DNA of 64,000 nt, from NCBI GenBank assembly GCA_964420035.1, contig CAYQQR010000005.1, forward strand, positions 46,323-110,322, read 5' to 3'. Within the stretch, counting starts at the first letter, position 1, and the number at the start of each line of letters is the position of its first letter. The notes under the pieces are model-generated. The model searched no databases. It saw only the letters and a list, made by a program, of their open reading frames with translations, and was not told the DNA's origin. Origin of the DNA: CAYQQR01 sp964420035 (GTDB lineage Bacteria > Bacteroidota > Bacteroidia > Bacteroidales > SM23-62). The position numbers and the translations under genes were made by a program. Positions 44,719-54,492 of the stretch are shown here, in pieces.

Positions 44719-45927
44719 ATTACGAAGAGAAAAATTACAGACGGAGTTATTGACAAGGAAGTTATTGAAAAAGCAGTACTTATTGGTGTTGTCAATCAGG
44801 ATCAAAGCAGGGATGAAGTTGATGAAACTCTGGATGAACTGGCCTTCCTGACTGAAACTGCCGGAGGCAGACCGGTTCATAGATTTACACAAAGACTGGA
44901 TTACCCTAATCCCAGAACATTTGTAGGTTCCGGTAAACTGGCTGAGATCAGGGATTATGTCAAAAAGAAAAATATAGACCTGGTCATTTTTGATGATGAA
45001 CTTACACCCAGCCAGATGCGGAACATCGAACGAACCCTGGATTGCAGGATATTAGACAGGACCAACCTAATCCTGGATATTTTTGCGCGCAGGGCCAAGA
45101 CTGCTCATGCCAAGACCCAGGTTGCATTGGCTCAATATCAATACCTCCTTCCCAGGCTGACCCGTATGTGGACCCACCTGGAAAGGCAGCGTGGTGGAAT
45201 CGGACTCCGGGGTCCGGGTGAAACCGAGATCGAAACCGACAGACGCATCATCCGGGATAAGATCGCCCGGTTGAAAGAGGAACTTAAACGGATTGACAAG
45301 GTTAAGACCACCCAGAGAAAGAACAGGGGTAGATTGGTCCGGGCAGCCCTGGTGGGCTATACCAATGTGGGTAAATCGACCCTGACCAACCTGCTGAGTA
45401 AATCGGATGTCTTTGCTGAAAATAAATTATTTGCGACCCTGGATACCACAGTCAGAAAAGTGGTTATCGGCAACCTGCCTTTCCTGATATCCGATACGGT
45501 CGGTTTTATTAGAAAACTGCCCCATGAATTGGTGGAATCCTTTAAGTCTACACTGGAAGAGGTTACTGAAGCTGATCTCCTGGTCCATATCGTGGATATT
45601 TCACATCCCAATTTTGAAGAACAGGTTGAAGTGGTGAATCAAACCCTTCACGAGATCGGTGCCATAGAGAAACCTATTTTTCTTGTATTCAATAAAATAG
45701 ATAAATACAAGTATGCGCGTAAGGATCTGGACGATCTGACCCCCAGGAGCAGGGATAATTACTCGTTGCAGGAACTCAAACAATCCTGGATGGCCCGAAA
45801 TAACGGGGCCTGTGTATTTATCTCGGCCAGGAAGAAGGAAAATTTCGAGGAACTTAAGGAACTGCTCTACGAAAGAGTAAAAAAGATCCACCAGAGCCGC
45901 TACCCCTATCATGATTTTCTTTATTGA
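44719..45927 (+). CDS. hflX: Ribosome-associated GTPase HflX, apparent non-ATG start
   Basis: HflX splits stalled or heat-damaged ribosomes. The GTPase core is clear: G1 GYTNVGKST, G3 DTVGFIRKLPHELVESFKSTLEE, G4 FNKIDKY. The N-terminal HflX domain before it (TAGGRPVHRFTQRLDYPNPRTFVGSGKL, LVIFDDELTPSQMRNIERTL, DRTNLILDIFARRA) begins well upstream of the first ATG at 45016. The frame is open back to 44719 with no ATG, GTG or TTG. An AGGAGG (44709-44714) lies at initiation distance from ATT 44719 and ACG 44722. From 44719 the length is 402 residues, normal for the family. Confidence 0.9.
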   Translation: MTKRKITDGVIDKEVIEKAVLIGVVNQDQSRDEVDETLDELAFLTETAGGRPVHRFTQRLDYPNPRTFVGSGKLAEIRDYVKKKNIDLVIFDDELTPSQMRNIERTLDCRILDRTNLILDIFARRAKTAHAKTQVALAQYQYLLPRLTRMWTHLERQRGGIGLRGPGETEIETDRRIIRDKIARLKEELKRIDKVKTTQRKNRGRLVRAALVGYTNVGKSTLTNLLSKSDVFAENKLFATLDTTVRKVVIGNLPFLISDTVGFIRKLPHELVESFKSTLEEVTEADLLVHIVDISHPNFEEQVEVVNQTLHEIGAIEKPIFLVFNKIDKYKYARKDLDDLTPRSRDNYSLQELKQSWMARNNGACVFISARKKENFEELKELLYERVKKIHQSRYPYHDFLY

Positions 45928-46274
45928 TTCATTTATGAAATAGATACTAGAAAATCACTTATAAATCTTTCACCCATCCAAAAACCTTTCCATATAAATC
46001 AGGGAGGGGATTTATTAAATCGAAAGGTTCTCTACCAGACTTTAAATCGTTACGAGTTACGGGATACGGCTTACGCGAAACAATAAAAAAATGAGAAATG
46101 GAAAATTTTTAGAAGAAAAACATTGCTTTAACCCGGCATATCACTCCCGACCCCCTCTTAAATATCACAGTATTTATGATTTTACGAATTATTAAAATGG
46201 ATATTAGGGAATTGGTTTTTTTTACATGTTTCAACCACCCCCCCCTTTTTACTGGCGTTGGGGTTCCTTAGTTC
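45928..46274. other. Intergenic stretch with a TTACG-type repeat and no gene
   Basis: This AT-rich stretch lies between convergent hflX and asd. It holds CGTTACGAGTTACGGGATACGG (46048-46069), continuing with CTTACG, a string of near-repeats of TACG. A poly-T run at about 46217-46224 and a poly-C run near 46239-46246 also occur. No hairpin followed by T residues and no reading frame with protein-like composition was seen. Confidence 0.5.
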
Positions 46275-47267
46275 CTAGGAGCCAAGGAACTTCTTTTCGA
46301 GAAGGTATTCCGCGATCTGGATGGCATTCGTAGCAGCACCCTTTCTAAGGTTATCCGACACGATCCACAGATTCAATGCATTTTCCCTGGAGAAGTCCTT
46401 ACGGATCCTGCCTACAAAAACCTCGTCCTTACCCTCGGCAAACAGGGGTGTGGGATAGATATTGTTGTAGACATCATCCAGGATAACAATACCCGGGGAA
46501 CGGGACAGGGTATAACGCACTTCGGCCAGGTCAAATTTCTTTTCAAACTCCAAATTGACAGATTCCGAATGACCGCCTACTACAGGAACCCTCACCGCGG
46601 TTGCGGTTACCTTGATCCGGGGGTCCAGTATCTTATGGGTTTCATGGACCATCTTTAACTCTTCTTTGGTGTATCCACCATCCATGAATACATCGCAGTG
46701 CGGAAGACAATTCTTATCGATGGGATGAGGATAGGCTATGTCCCCTTCCCGTCCGGCTCTTTCATTTTCCAGCTGTTGCAGTGCTTTTATCCCGGTGCCG
46801 GTTACAGACTGATAGGTTGAAACCACCACCCGCTGTATCTTGTATTTCCCGTGCAAGGGAGCCAGGACCATTACCATCTGAATGGTAGAACAATTGGGAT
46901 TGGCAATGATCTTGTCCCGAGCGGTCAGTACCCCGGCATTGATCTCCGGTACCACCAGTTTCTTATCCGGATCCATCCGCCATGCCGATGAATTATCCAC
47001 CACGGTGGTACCTGCAGCTTCAAACCTGGGGGCCCATTCCTTTGAAGTAGAACCGCCCGCTGAAAATATGGCCAGATCCGGAGCCTGGGCCACCGCATCT
47101 TCCAATCCAATGACCTTGTAATCTTTTTCGTCAAAATTTACGGTTTTACCTACCGATTTTTCGGAGGCTACGGGATAAAGAGTAGAGACCGGAAATTTTC
47201 TTTCGGCAAGAACCCGGAGCATAACCTGCCCCACCATGCCGGTTGCACCAACAACTGCGACCCTCAT
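46275..47267 (-). CDS. asd: Aspartate-semialdehyde dehydrogenase
   Basis: The enzyme reduces beta-aspartyl phosphate to aspartate semialdehyde with NADPH, the branch point to lysine/diaminopimelate, threonine and methionine. The 330-residue length is normal. The nucleotide loop is GATGMVGQ at residues 7-14. The catalytic cysteine is Cys126 in NPNCSTIQM. FSAGGSTSKEWA, STYQSVTGTGIKALQQL and RVPVVGGHSESVNLEF are also present. It is a single gene transcribed away from the lamin-tail gene. Confidence 0.97.
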   Translation of the reverse strand: MRVAVVGATGMVGQVMLRVLAERKFPVSTLYPVASEKSVGKTVNFDEKDYKVIGLEDAVAQAPDLAIFSAGGSTSKEWAPRFEAAGTTVVDNSSAWRMDPDKKLVVPEINAGVLTARDKIIANPNCSTIQMVMVLAPLHGKYKIQRVVVSTYQSVTGTGIKALQQLENERAGREGDIAYPHPIDKNCLPHCDVFMDGGYTKEELKMVHETHKILDPRIKVTATAVRVPVVGGHSESVNLEFEKKFDLAEVRYTLSRSPGIVILDDVYNNIYPTPLFAEGKDEVFVGRIRKDFSRENALNLWIVSDNLRKGAATNAIQIAEYLLEKKFLGS

Positions 47268-47330
47268 CTTTAAAATGTTAAATAAATAGATATAAAAACT
47301 TACAATCCAAAACCAAAATTCAAAAAAATA

Positions 47331-50006
47331 ATGAAATCATTAGAAATGCAAAAATGTAAAAATACTCAGAAAATCAAAAGCATACTGTTGATTTTATTTT
47401 ACATCCCCCTGGGCATGGCAGCGCAGATTTGTTTTGATTTTGAGGAGCAGGATCTCGGTTTGTGGGTACAGTATCCAGCGAACTGCTGGGATACAAGCAG
47501 CCGGGATGCCCTGGATGGAAATTTTAGTTTGCATCATGTTCTTGATAATCAGGGTTCCGGGAAGGACCGGATTTCTGTTCCTATTTTTACGCTGGATGCC
47601 ACAGCGGGTTTGATGCAGTGGCATTTTTACCTCAGGCATGCCTATCCTCCTTCTTCGGCAAACAATTGGAGCATATTTCTGATGGCCTCACAACCGGCTT
47701 TCGAGATGCGTCCCAAAGGGAATATTCAGGCTTTTGTCCTGGGGGTTAATTTCGTTGGATCGGATGATCGATTGAAGCTATGGTATCTTGATCATGGTAA
47801 AGTGGAAGAGATTCTGGATACCCGGCTGAACTGGGAAGAAGAATTCGGTCAGGAATGCATACAAATTCGGGTATGCCGGTACCCCGTTGGACGATGGTGC
47901 ATTGAGGCAGGTTTATGCCGGCAGGAGGATAATTTGCTGCTTTTAGGGTCGGCTTACCATCCGGAAATTATCATGTGGCCTTATCTGGGTTTTTATTATA
48001 AATATTCTTCAAAACAGGATCGCAAGCTCTGGATTGATGCGCTGAGGATTGATGGGATCATCCATCTTGACAGCATTCCTCCCTCTATAGAAAACATTGA
48101 ACTCTACCGGAAGAATATACTTCGTCTCCAATGGGATGAGGTCCTTTGTTCCGATGCTTTGCAAGACCCGGGTAATTACCTGTTGGATGGTATCCTGCAG
48201 CCTGATTCTGTTTCCTTCGATTCTGAATACAGCCTTGAGCTGTTTTTCCCGGCTGTTATCGATCCGGATAAGCTGCATTTACTGCTGATCCGTGAAGTTT
48301 CCGACAAGCTCGGGAACAGTCGACATATGCTGGAGCATTCTTTCAGGGTTTATTGGCCCGCCCGCTATGATGTAATTCTATCGGAGGTTATGGCCGATCC
48401 GGTTCCTTATGTTGGTTTACCTGAGGAAGAATATATTGCCCTGTATAACCGGAGTGATACCTGCATTGATCTTTCAGACTGGCAATTGGTTTGTGCGAGG
48501 GATACCTCCCTGATCCCATCCTGTATTCTGCAAGGTGGAAAAGAAATGATCCTTACCCGGCGAGGGGCCTGTGTTCTTTTTGATACGTCGATTTCCTGCC
48601 TGGAGCTATGGCAGGGGAACTATTATTTAAGGAATCAGGGAAGCTTATTAATGTTACTTGATCCGGGAGGGGCAATGGTACATGGTGTGGAATACGATGT
48701 TTCCTGGCACCATCCCAAACATAAATCTCAGGGCGGTTGGTCACTGGAGATTATAGATGCCGATAATGTCTGTGAGGAAATGGAGAATTGGTCTTCCTGC
48801 ATCCACCGCAATGGAGGGACACCCGGGCAGGTCAATTCCATCCGGCAATATAATCCGGACCGGTCAGGGCCCGAGGTCTTGTTTACCGCCTGGATTGATT
48901 CAATTCATTACCGTCTGCATTTCAGTGAGCCATTGGATATGGATTATAAAGGAGATCCAGTTTTAAAAGGACGAACAAGCCTTCTCAGCTGGAATCTTAC
49001 TGAACCTCTTGATAAATGCATGGAACTGGAACTGGAAAGCACACCCGAAATTCAGTCAATCCTGAACGGTTATTTTGATGCGCCCCCGATGGATTGTTCC
49101 GGCAACTTCTTGTTGGAAAACGCGTTCAAGATAGGATCGCCCCGGGAAGTTCAAAAGGGAGATGTGCTTATCAATGAGATCATGTTTAATAGTTGTACCG
49201 GTGGTACAGAGTACATTGAAATACTGAATCGTTCCCAGGGAACGTTCGACCTTTCCAATCTGATGGTGGGGTGGGAGAATCCGGATGGTTCAGGAGAGCC
49301 CCGCCTGATGATAATCACTGAGATTCACAGGCTGTTTTTTCCGGGCGAGTATCTGGTTTTAACACCTGATGAAGATGCACTCCTGGAACAATTTCCCAAT
49401 ACAGCAAGGAAAAACATTCTTAGTCCGGAAGGAATGTATGCCCTGTCTGACCGGGAAGGAAGGTTGTTCCTTTGTGACCGGTCCCTACGACGTATAGATA
49501 AAATCCACTACAATGAAAATATGCATCATCCCCTTTTGGATGAGGTGGATGGAATATCCCTGGAAAGGATGTACCATCCTGCATCAAGCAATCCGGGCAA
49601 TCAATGGCATTCCGCTTCCTCATCCGTGGGTTTTGGAACCCCTGCAGCTGTCAATTCCCAAAAATACAAAGATGTTCGGGAGGGAAACGGAAGCATCGAA
49701 CTGTCTGGAGATATTTTCTCTCCCGATAACGATGGGTACCGGGATTATCTGTTTATATATTTGGATGCATTGGTTCACGGTACCCTGGTGAATACATGGA
49801 TCTTTGACAGCATGGGCCGTCCGGTGGTCATTTTAGCCGCGAAGCATCTGACCGGGGATCAGAATGTATTGGTCTGGGATGGCCGGGATGCAGAGGGGCA
49901 GCCTTGCAGCATCGGACCTTATATTTTATTAGTGGAGATCATTGAACCCGGCGGGAGAATTAAAAACGAAAGATATCCGGTCATTGTATCCGGGGTGATT
50001 CACTGA
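47331..50006 (+). CDS. Lamin-tail-domain secreted protein with gliding-motility-type C-terminus
   Basis: The 891-residue protein has a signal peptide ending GMAAQ. A laminin/ConA-like N-terminal domain (~35-250) is followed by a SbsA-like Ig segment. A lamin-tail domain follows (VILSEVMADPVPYVGLPEEEYIALYNRS), then a second one (VLINEIMFNSCTGGTEYIEILNRS). The tail GDIFSPDNDGYRDYLFIYLD...YILLVEI is the FlgD/CHU_C-like end used by type IX secretion substrates. Proteins of this type are conserved across Bacteroidota next to housekeeping genes; their exact role is unknown, probably at the cell surface. Methionine 6 is an alternative start. Confidence 0.82.
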   Translation: MKSLEMQKCKNTQKIKSILLILFYIPLGMAAQICFDFEEQDLGLWVQYPANCWDTSSRDALDGNFSLHHVLDNQGSGKDRISVPIFTLDATAGLMQWHFYLRHAYPPSSANNWSIFLMASQPAFEMRPKGNIQAFVLGVNFVGSDDRLKLWYLDHGKVEEILDTRLNWEEEFGQECIQIRVCRYPVGRWCIEAGLCRQEDNLLLLGSAYHPEIIMWPYLGFYYKYSSKQDRKLWIDALRIDGIIHLDSIPPSIENIELYRKNILRLQWDEVLCSDALQDPGNYLLDGILQPDSVSFDSEYSLELFFPAVIDPDKLHLLLIREVSDKLGNSRHMLEHSFRVYWPARYDVILSEVMADPVPYVGLPEEEYIALYNRSDTCIDLSDWQLVCARDTSLIPSCILQGGKEMILTRRGACVLFDTSISCLELWQGNYYLRNQGSLLMLLDPGGAMVHGVEYDVSWHHPKHKSQGGWSLEIIDADNVCEEMENWSSCIHRNGGTPGQVNSIRQYNPDRSGPEVLFTAWIDSIHYRLHFSEPLDMDYKGDPVLKGRTSLLSWNLTEPLDKCMELELESTPEIQSILNGYFDAPPMDCSGNFLLENAFKIGSPREVQKGDVLINEIMFNSCTGGTEYIEILNRSQGTFDLSNLMVGWENPDGSGEPRLMIITEIHRLFFPGEYLVLTPDEDALLEQFPNTARKNILSPEGMYALSDREGRLFLCDRSLRRIDKIHYNENMHHPLLDEVDGISLERMYHPASSNPGNQWHSASSSVGFGTPAAVNSQKYKDVREGNGSIELSGDIFSPDNDGYRDYLFIYLDALVHGTLVNTWIFDSMGRPVVILAAKHLTGDQNVLVWDGRDAEGQPCSIGPYILLVEIIEPGGRIKNERYPVIVSGVIH

Positions 50007-50007
50007 A

Positions 50008-50817
50008 TCAGAGCCGTGAGATGAGTTTCTCCATGATACGGGTCATTAAGGGCTCAGCTTTGCCTGCTGCCGCCTTGACATCCTCAAGGCTAACCTTTTT
50101 TATTTTGCCGGGTACGCCAAGGTCGGTAATAATGGATATGGCAAAGCAGGGAACTCCCATTTGATTGGCAACGATCACTTCGGGAACGGTAGACATCCCA
50201 ACAGCATCTCCACCGATAATATGAAAGTTCTCGTATTCTTTCGGTGTTTCCAGGGTAGGACCGGTTACCGCAACATAGCAGCCCTTGCGAACCCGGATGC
50301 CTTCTTCGCGCGCGATCATTTCAGCTTTGGTGATCAGGTCCTGACTGTAGGGTTCGCTCATATCCGGGAAACGCGGGCCAAGTTCCTCGAAATGTTTGCC
50401 TATCAATGGATTGGGAATTAAGTTGATGTGATCATCCATGATCATCAGGTCACCGATCTCGTATTCCGGGTTCAGTCCGCCGCTCGCGTTGGAAACCAGG
50501 AGGTAACGAATACCCATAAATTTCATAACGCGCACCGGGAAAGTAATTTCCTGGGCCGTGTAGCCTTCATAATAATGAAACCTGCCCTGCATGGCAACCA
50601 CTTTCTTGCCTCCCAGTGTGCCGAAAACCAGTTTGCCATGGTGACTTTCAACGGTTGAAACCGGGAAGCTGGGGATGTCGGCATAGTCGATCTGGGTATG
50701 GGTTTGAATATCTTCCGCCATCCTTCCTAAACCGGTCCCCAGGATGATGCCGATTTCCGGACTGAAATCGACCTTATTATTTAAGAAGGATACTGTCTCT
50801 TTTATTGTCTCTAACAT
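50008..50817 (-). CDS. Purine nucleoside phosphorylase
   Basis: The enzyme cleaves inosine/guanosine with phosphate to the base and ribose-1-phosphate in purine salvage. From ATG 50817 it has 269 residues, typical for the trimeric PNP class. Key blocks: IGIILGTGLGRM, VESHHGKLVFG, MQGRFHYYEGYT, LLVSNASGGLNPEYEIGDLM, YVAVTGPTLETPKEY, GGDAVGMSTVPEVIVA. The start lies 41 bases inside the lpxK gene, so the genes overlap and are co-transcribed after sppA and lpxK. A further ATG at 50856 would lie deeper in lpxK and adds unrelated residues. Confidence 0.95.
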   Translation of the reverse strand: MLETIKETVSFLNNKVDFSPEIGIILGTGLGRMAEDIQTHTQIDYADIPSFPVSTVESHHGKLVFGTLGGKKVVAMQGRFHYYEGYTAQEITFPVRVMKFMGIRYLLVSNASGGLNPEYEIGDLMIMDDHINLIPNPLIGKHFEELGPRFPDMSEPYSQDLITKAEMIAREEGIRVRKGCYVAVTGPTLETPKEYENFHIIGGDAVGMSTVPEVIVANQMGVPCFAISIITDLGVPGKIKKVSLEDVKAAAGKAEPLMTRIMEKLISRL

Positions 50818-51880
50818 AATTGATGATATGACGGTTGAAATTATCGGTATCCTCATTCAGAAAAGTGACCTCCAGCGGGATGTAATAAAAGACGGCCTTG
50901 TGATCCGGATTGAGTTCTTCAAATTTCTGGAGCCGCATGGCATCTTTTTCTGTTGTCAAGATGTACTTGTTTTCGGCTTTTATTTCCCTGAAAGCACTGA
51001 GGACCTTATCCAGGTCCTTATCAGAAAAATCATGGTGATCCGAAAATTTTATCTCGGTAATCTTTGTTGAAATACCCCGGACCTGCCTTTTAAAGATGCG
51101 GGGATTAGCGATGGCCGTGAGCATTAATATACGCGGTTTTTCATCGCGCATCTGTGCCTTGGTCATGACCTTTTGATCCGGGAAAACCGGTTGGGGATCA
51201 AAATATGAGAAAGAAGTAAAGTAAAGATTCTGGTAAGGAAAAACTTGCAATTCTTTCAAGATCAACCTGCGTTCGATCGGCTTGATCCTGTCCGGTGATT
51301 TGGTCACCAGTATAATATGGGCCCTTCTTTTTTCATAGGGTTGTTCCCTGAGCCTCCCAAAAGGAAGGAGATGATCCTGGGTGATGGGTTGATTGAAATC
51401 GGTCAGTAATATTGATAATCCTGGTTTTACGCGCCTATGCTGAAAGGCATCATCCAGGATGATCACATCGAGTTTGTCCTTCTCTTTCAGAAGATTCTTA
51501 ATACCTCTGACCCTGTTTTCGTCCACAGAAACAATGATTTCCGGAAATTTTTGTTTCATCTGGCGGGGTTCATCCCCAATTTCATGTGCAGTACTCTCGC
51601 GGGTGGCTTTGATGAAGCCACGGGTCTTTCTTTTATATCCGCGGCTCAGGGTTGCCACACTGAAATCATCCTTCAAGAGACGAATCAAATATTCAACATG
51701 GGGTGTTTTGCCCGTACCCCCGACGGTGATATTGCCAACGGAGATAATGGGAATGTTGAAACTATGTACCTTCAGCAGGTTATAATCATATAAACGATTA
51801 CGGATGAAAATAACCATGCCGTATATCAGGGAAAACGGATAAAGCAAGTACTCAAAAATATTTCTGTTCCTGACGGGCAT
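50777..51880 (-). CDS. lpxK: Tetraacyldisaccharide 4'-kinase
   Basis: LpxK phosphorylates the 4' position of the lipid A disaccharide at the inner membrane. The 367-residue protein has one N-terminal hydrophobic anchor (FEYLLYPFSLIYGMVIFIRN), then the P-loop SVGNITVGGTGKTP (residues 47-60). RGYKRKTRGF, DEPRQMKQKFP, VIILDDAFQHRRVKPGLSIL and TEKDAMRL also match the family. It shows that the organism has an outer membrane with lipid A. It is 36 bp downstream of sppA and overlaps the PNP gene. Confidence 0.97.
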   Translation of the reverse strand: MPVRNRNIFEYLLYPFSLIYGMVIFIRNRLYDYNLLKVHSFNIPIISVGNITVGGTGKTPHVEYLIRLLKDDFSVATLSRGYKRKTRGFIKATRESTAHEIGDEPRQMKQKFPEIIVSVDENRVRGIKNLLKEKDKLDVIILDDAFQHRRVKPGLSILLTDFNQPITQDHLLPFGRLREQPYEKRRAHIILVTKSPDRIKPIERRLILKELQVFPYQNLYFTSFSYFDPQPVFPDQKVMTKAQMRDEKPRILMLTAIANPRIFKRQVRGISTKITEIKFSDHHDFSDKDLDKVLSAFREIKAENKYILTTEKDAMRLQKFEELNPDHKAVFYYIPLEVTFLNEDTDNFNRHIINYVRDNKRDSILLK

Positions 51881-51916
51881 AATGCATAAAGGAGTATCAA
51901 AACTTTCTACTTCGGA

Positions 51917-53680
51917 TCAGTCTATCTTGATATCGTAGGGCACGCGGGCCATGATGCCACTTTGTTCAACCGATCTTTTCAGGGTTTCATAATAGCTATA
52001 GTGTTCCCCCAGGTATGACCTGATGGCTTTGGTTCGGGCATTACCGGAAAGCTGTCTCAACAGCTTTTCCAGGGGATCTTCTATTTCGGGCATTTTCACA
52101 ACACGGTATCGTTCCAGGCCGGCCATTTTGGCTGCCAGTTCAACAGCATCATTGATTCCGCCATGTAAATCTACCAGTCCTTTTGCTTTGGCATCTTCGC
52201 CACTCCACACCCGGCCTCCGGCAAGTTTATCCACATCTTCGAAACTCATACCCCGACCTTCTGCGACGTGGTCGACAAAGGTATTATAGCCTTCATCGAT
52301 ATATTTTTGAAGGATCATTCTTTCCGAAGGCGTCAGCTTCCTGAATGGCGATCCCAGGTCAGCATAGGCATTGGTTTTAACGGTTTCAACGTTAATGTGC
52401 AGCTTATCATCAAAGAAACCCTTAAAGCTGGGGAACAGGCCGAATATACCAATAGAGCCCGTGATGGTGTTGGGTAAAGCCAAAATGGTATCGGCAGGTG
52501 CGGCAATATAGTATCCTCCCGAAGCAGCCAAATCGCCCATACTGGCAACAAGGGGTTTGGTCTCGCTGGCCAGTTTTACTTCTCTCCAGATGACCTCTGC
52601 AGCCAGGGCATTTCCACCCGGGGAATTGATGCGTAAAACAATCGCCTGAACACCGGAATCCCGTCGGGCCTCTCTTATGGCCCTTGAAATCCGGTCGGCA
52701 CCTACGCTGCCTTCTTCTCCTTCCCCCATGATCACATCGCCCCAGGCATAAACAACAGCAATCTTTTTCCGAGCCAATCCTTTGTAGCTTTTATTCTCCG
52801 GTGCACGGGTATATTTCGATAATTTTACTGCTGAAAGATCTTTGGAATAATCCGTTCCGGTAGAGTCTTTGAGTTCACGCAGGATCTCATCCTTGTACTT
52901 CAGACCATCAAATAATCCGTAATGCATTGCGAGACCGGTGGAAGTAATGGTGAAATTCTCCGCCAGAAAATCCAGGGTGTCCTTAGAAATATTTCTCGAT
53001 TGACCGATCTCTTCGAGCATGACATCCCACATCGATCCGAGATAAGCACTGATCTGTTCCTTGTTTTCATCACTCATCTGATCATCCAGGAAGGGCTCAA
53101 CAGCAGCTTTGAAAGAACCGTGACGAATAACTTGCATGTCCACACCCAGTTTGTCTAAAGCTTCTTTGAAGTACATGACCTGTGAACTCAGGCCCAGCCA
53201 TGGCAGAATACCTTCCGGGTTCATATACACCCGGTCGGCGGCACTGGCCAGGTAATAGGAGCGCTGGTCATAATAATCAGAATAGGCAATGATGTATTTT
53301 CCGGAATCCCGGAAGGCTAAAAGGGCGTCCCTGATCTCTTTGATGGTACCCATCCCACCCGCGAGACTGGTCAGGTTCAGGTAGATGCCATCAATGTTTT
53401 CATCACGGGAAGCTTTTTCGATATTTGCTAAAATATCATCCAGACCGATCTGTCCCAGATCGGGACCACCGGGGATGGGAATGGAACCAAAAGGCATGTC
53501 CTGGGCTCTTTCCACGATGATCTTATCCAGTTTGACAACAAGAAGGGTATTGGGTTCCACCTTGAGGGGCCTTTCCTGTGATGCAGCCGAAATGATCATG
53601 AGGAGTATAAACAGCAGGAGTATGGTGGTGACAAGGGTTCCGACTATGGTGGCCAGTAAATACTTCAGAAAACTTTTCAT
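51917..53680 (-). CDS. sppA: Signal peptide peptidase SppA, 67K type
   Basis: An inner-membrane serine protease that degrades cleaved signal peptides. The 587-residue length matches the tandem-domain type. An N-terminal membrane helix (TIVGTLVTTILLLFILLMII) is followed by two SppA domains. The catalytic lysine is Lys191 (HGSFKAAVEPF) in the first. The catalytic serine is Ser387 (MGDLAASGGYYIAAP) in the second. LRINSPGGNALAAEVIWRE is also present. It heads the sppA-lpxK-PNP operon. CAAAATTA at 53718-53725 reads TAATTTTG on its strand and is a probable -7 box. Confidence 0.96.
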   Translation of the reverse strand: MKSFLKYLLATIVGTLVTTILLLFILLMIISAASQERPLKVEPNTLLVVKLDKIIVERAQDMPFGSIPIPGGPDLGQIGLDDILANIEKASRDENIDGIYLNLTSLAGGMGTIKEIRDALLAFRDSGKYIIAYSDYYDQRSYYLASAADRVYMNPEGILPWLGLSSQVMYFKEALDKLGVDMQVIRHGSFKAAVEPFLDDQMSDENKEQISAYLGSMWDVMLEEIGQSRNISKDTLDFLAENFTITSTGLAMHYGLFDGLKYKDEILRELKDSTGTDYSKDLSAVKLSKYTRAPENKSYKGLARKKIAVVYAWGDVIMGEGEEGSVGADRISRAIREARRDSGVQAIVLRINSPGGNALAAEVIWREVKLASETKPLVASMGDLAASGGYYIAAPADTILALPNTITGSIGIFGLFPSFKGFFDDKLHINVETVKTNAYADLGSPFRKLTPSERMILQKYIDEGYNTFVDHVAEGRGMSFEDVDKLAGGRVWSGEDAKAKGLVDLHGGINDAVELAAKMAGLERYRVVKMPEIEDPLEKLLRQLSGNARTKAIRSYLGEHYSYYETLKRSVEQSGIMARVPYDIKID

Positions 53681-53717
53681 GACAGGACTTTGTTTGAAAT
53701 TTAAGTATGAATTTGGC

Positions 53718-53725
53718 CAAAATTA
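53718..53725 (-). promoter_or_regulatory. Candidate -7 box for sppA
   Basis: TAATTTTG on the minus strand matches TAnnTTTG exactly and lies 37 bases before the sppA start codon. No -33 element is evident. Confidence 0.4.
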
Positions 53726-53758
53726 GACAATTTTGTGTAAACATTAAGCAGGAAAACG

Positions 53759-54265
53759 ATGGATCGGCACCGAGTCATGCTTATAATTGGCGGTAACCTG
53801 CCCGACCGGGAAGAATGGCTTTCCAGGACCCGGGAATTCATATTGGAAAAACTGGGAAAAATTGTTAACAGCAGCAGGGTGTATGAAAGTGCCGCCTGGG
53901 GATTTTCTGCCCGGGATTTCCTGAACCAGGCCATTGAAATAAATACCTCACTGAATCCGGTTGAACTCATTGAGCGGATCAACCGGTTCAATCAAGCACA
54001 CAAAAGGATAAATCCGGATGGACAGGATTATCCTTCCAGGGAGACGGATATCGACATAGTCTTTTATGAAGATAAAATCCTGAAAAGCAATGATCTTGAG
54101 TTGCCCCATCCCAGGATGCACCTGCGCGGATTCGTGCTGGTTCCCCTCAATGAGATCGCGGCGGAATGGGTTCATCCCGTTCTCGGCAAATCCGTCGGTG
54201 AACTGCTCAGGGATTGCACCGATAAGGGTGAAGTGCGTAATTATATGGAACCGGAAAGAGACTAG
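53759..54265 (+). CDS. folK: HPPK: 6-hydroxymethyl-7,8-dihydropterin pyrophosphokinase
   Basis: The enzyme transfers pyrophosphate from ATP to the pterin in folate synthesis. The 168-residue length is normal. Motifs: VMLIIGGNLPDREEWL, VYESAAWGF, DFLNQAIEINTSLNPVELIE, the metal/ATP site RETDIDIVFYEDKIL, and LPHPRMHLRGFVLVPLNEIA. It is divergent from sppA with 78 bp between. Met7 (MLIIGG) is an alternative start. Confidence 0.95.
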   Translation: MDRHRVMLIIGGNLPDREEWLSRTREFILEKLGKIVNSSRVYESAAWGFSARDFLNQAIEINTSLNPVELIERINRFNQAHKRINPDGQDYPSRETDIDIVFYEDKILKSNDLELPHPRMHLRGFVLVPLNEIAAEWVHPVLGKSVGELLRDCTDKGEVRNYMEPERD

Positions 54266-54492
54266 GCAAAAATCAAGCTTTTCAGGTAAAAGTAAACTGT
54301 TGTACAGACCAGAGACCAGAAAGGGTTGGGGACCAGGAGAAAGTAAATTTATAGATTCGCGGGAATCTGCCCACGTTGGTCCATAAAAGCGTTTTCCAGA
54401 ATCCGAAGCCCAAGATCGCCATGGCGAAAGGGAAGGTCAGGGTATATTTAATGCTCCTGAAAAATATAAGCAGGATGATGCAGTGTATGCAT
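54266..54492. other. Intergenic stretch between folK and radC
   Basis: This convergent interval holds short direct-repeat text (GACCAGAGACCAG, then GGGGACCAGG) near 54307-54340. On the minus strand an open frame reads IKYTLTFPFAMAILGFGFWK, which looks like part of a membrane protein but lacks a proper start. No clear terminator was found. Confidence 0.35.

Noticed and set aside
46200..46260. Poly-T and poly-C runs as a possible phase-variable tract
   Set aside because: They lie between convergent gene ends with no promoter or coding sequence for them to switch.
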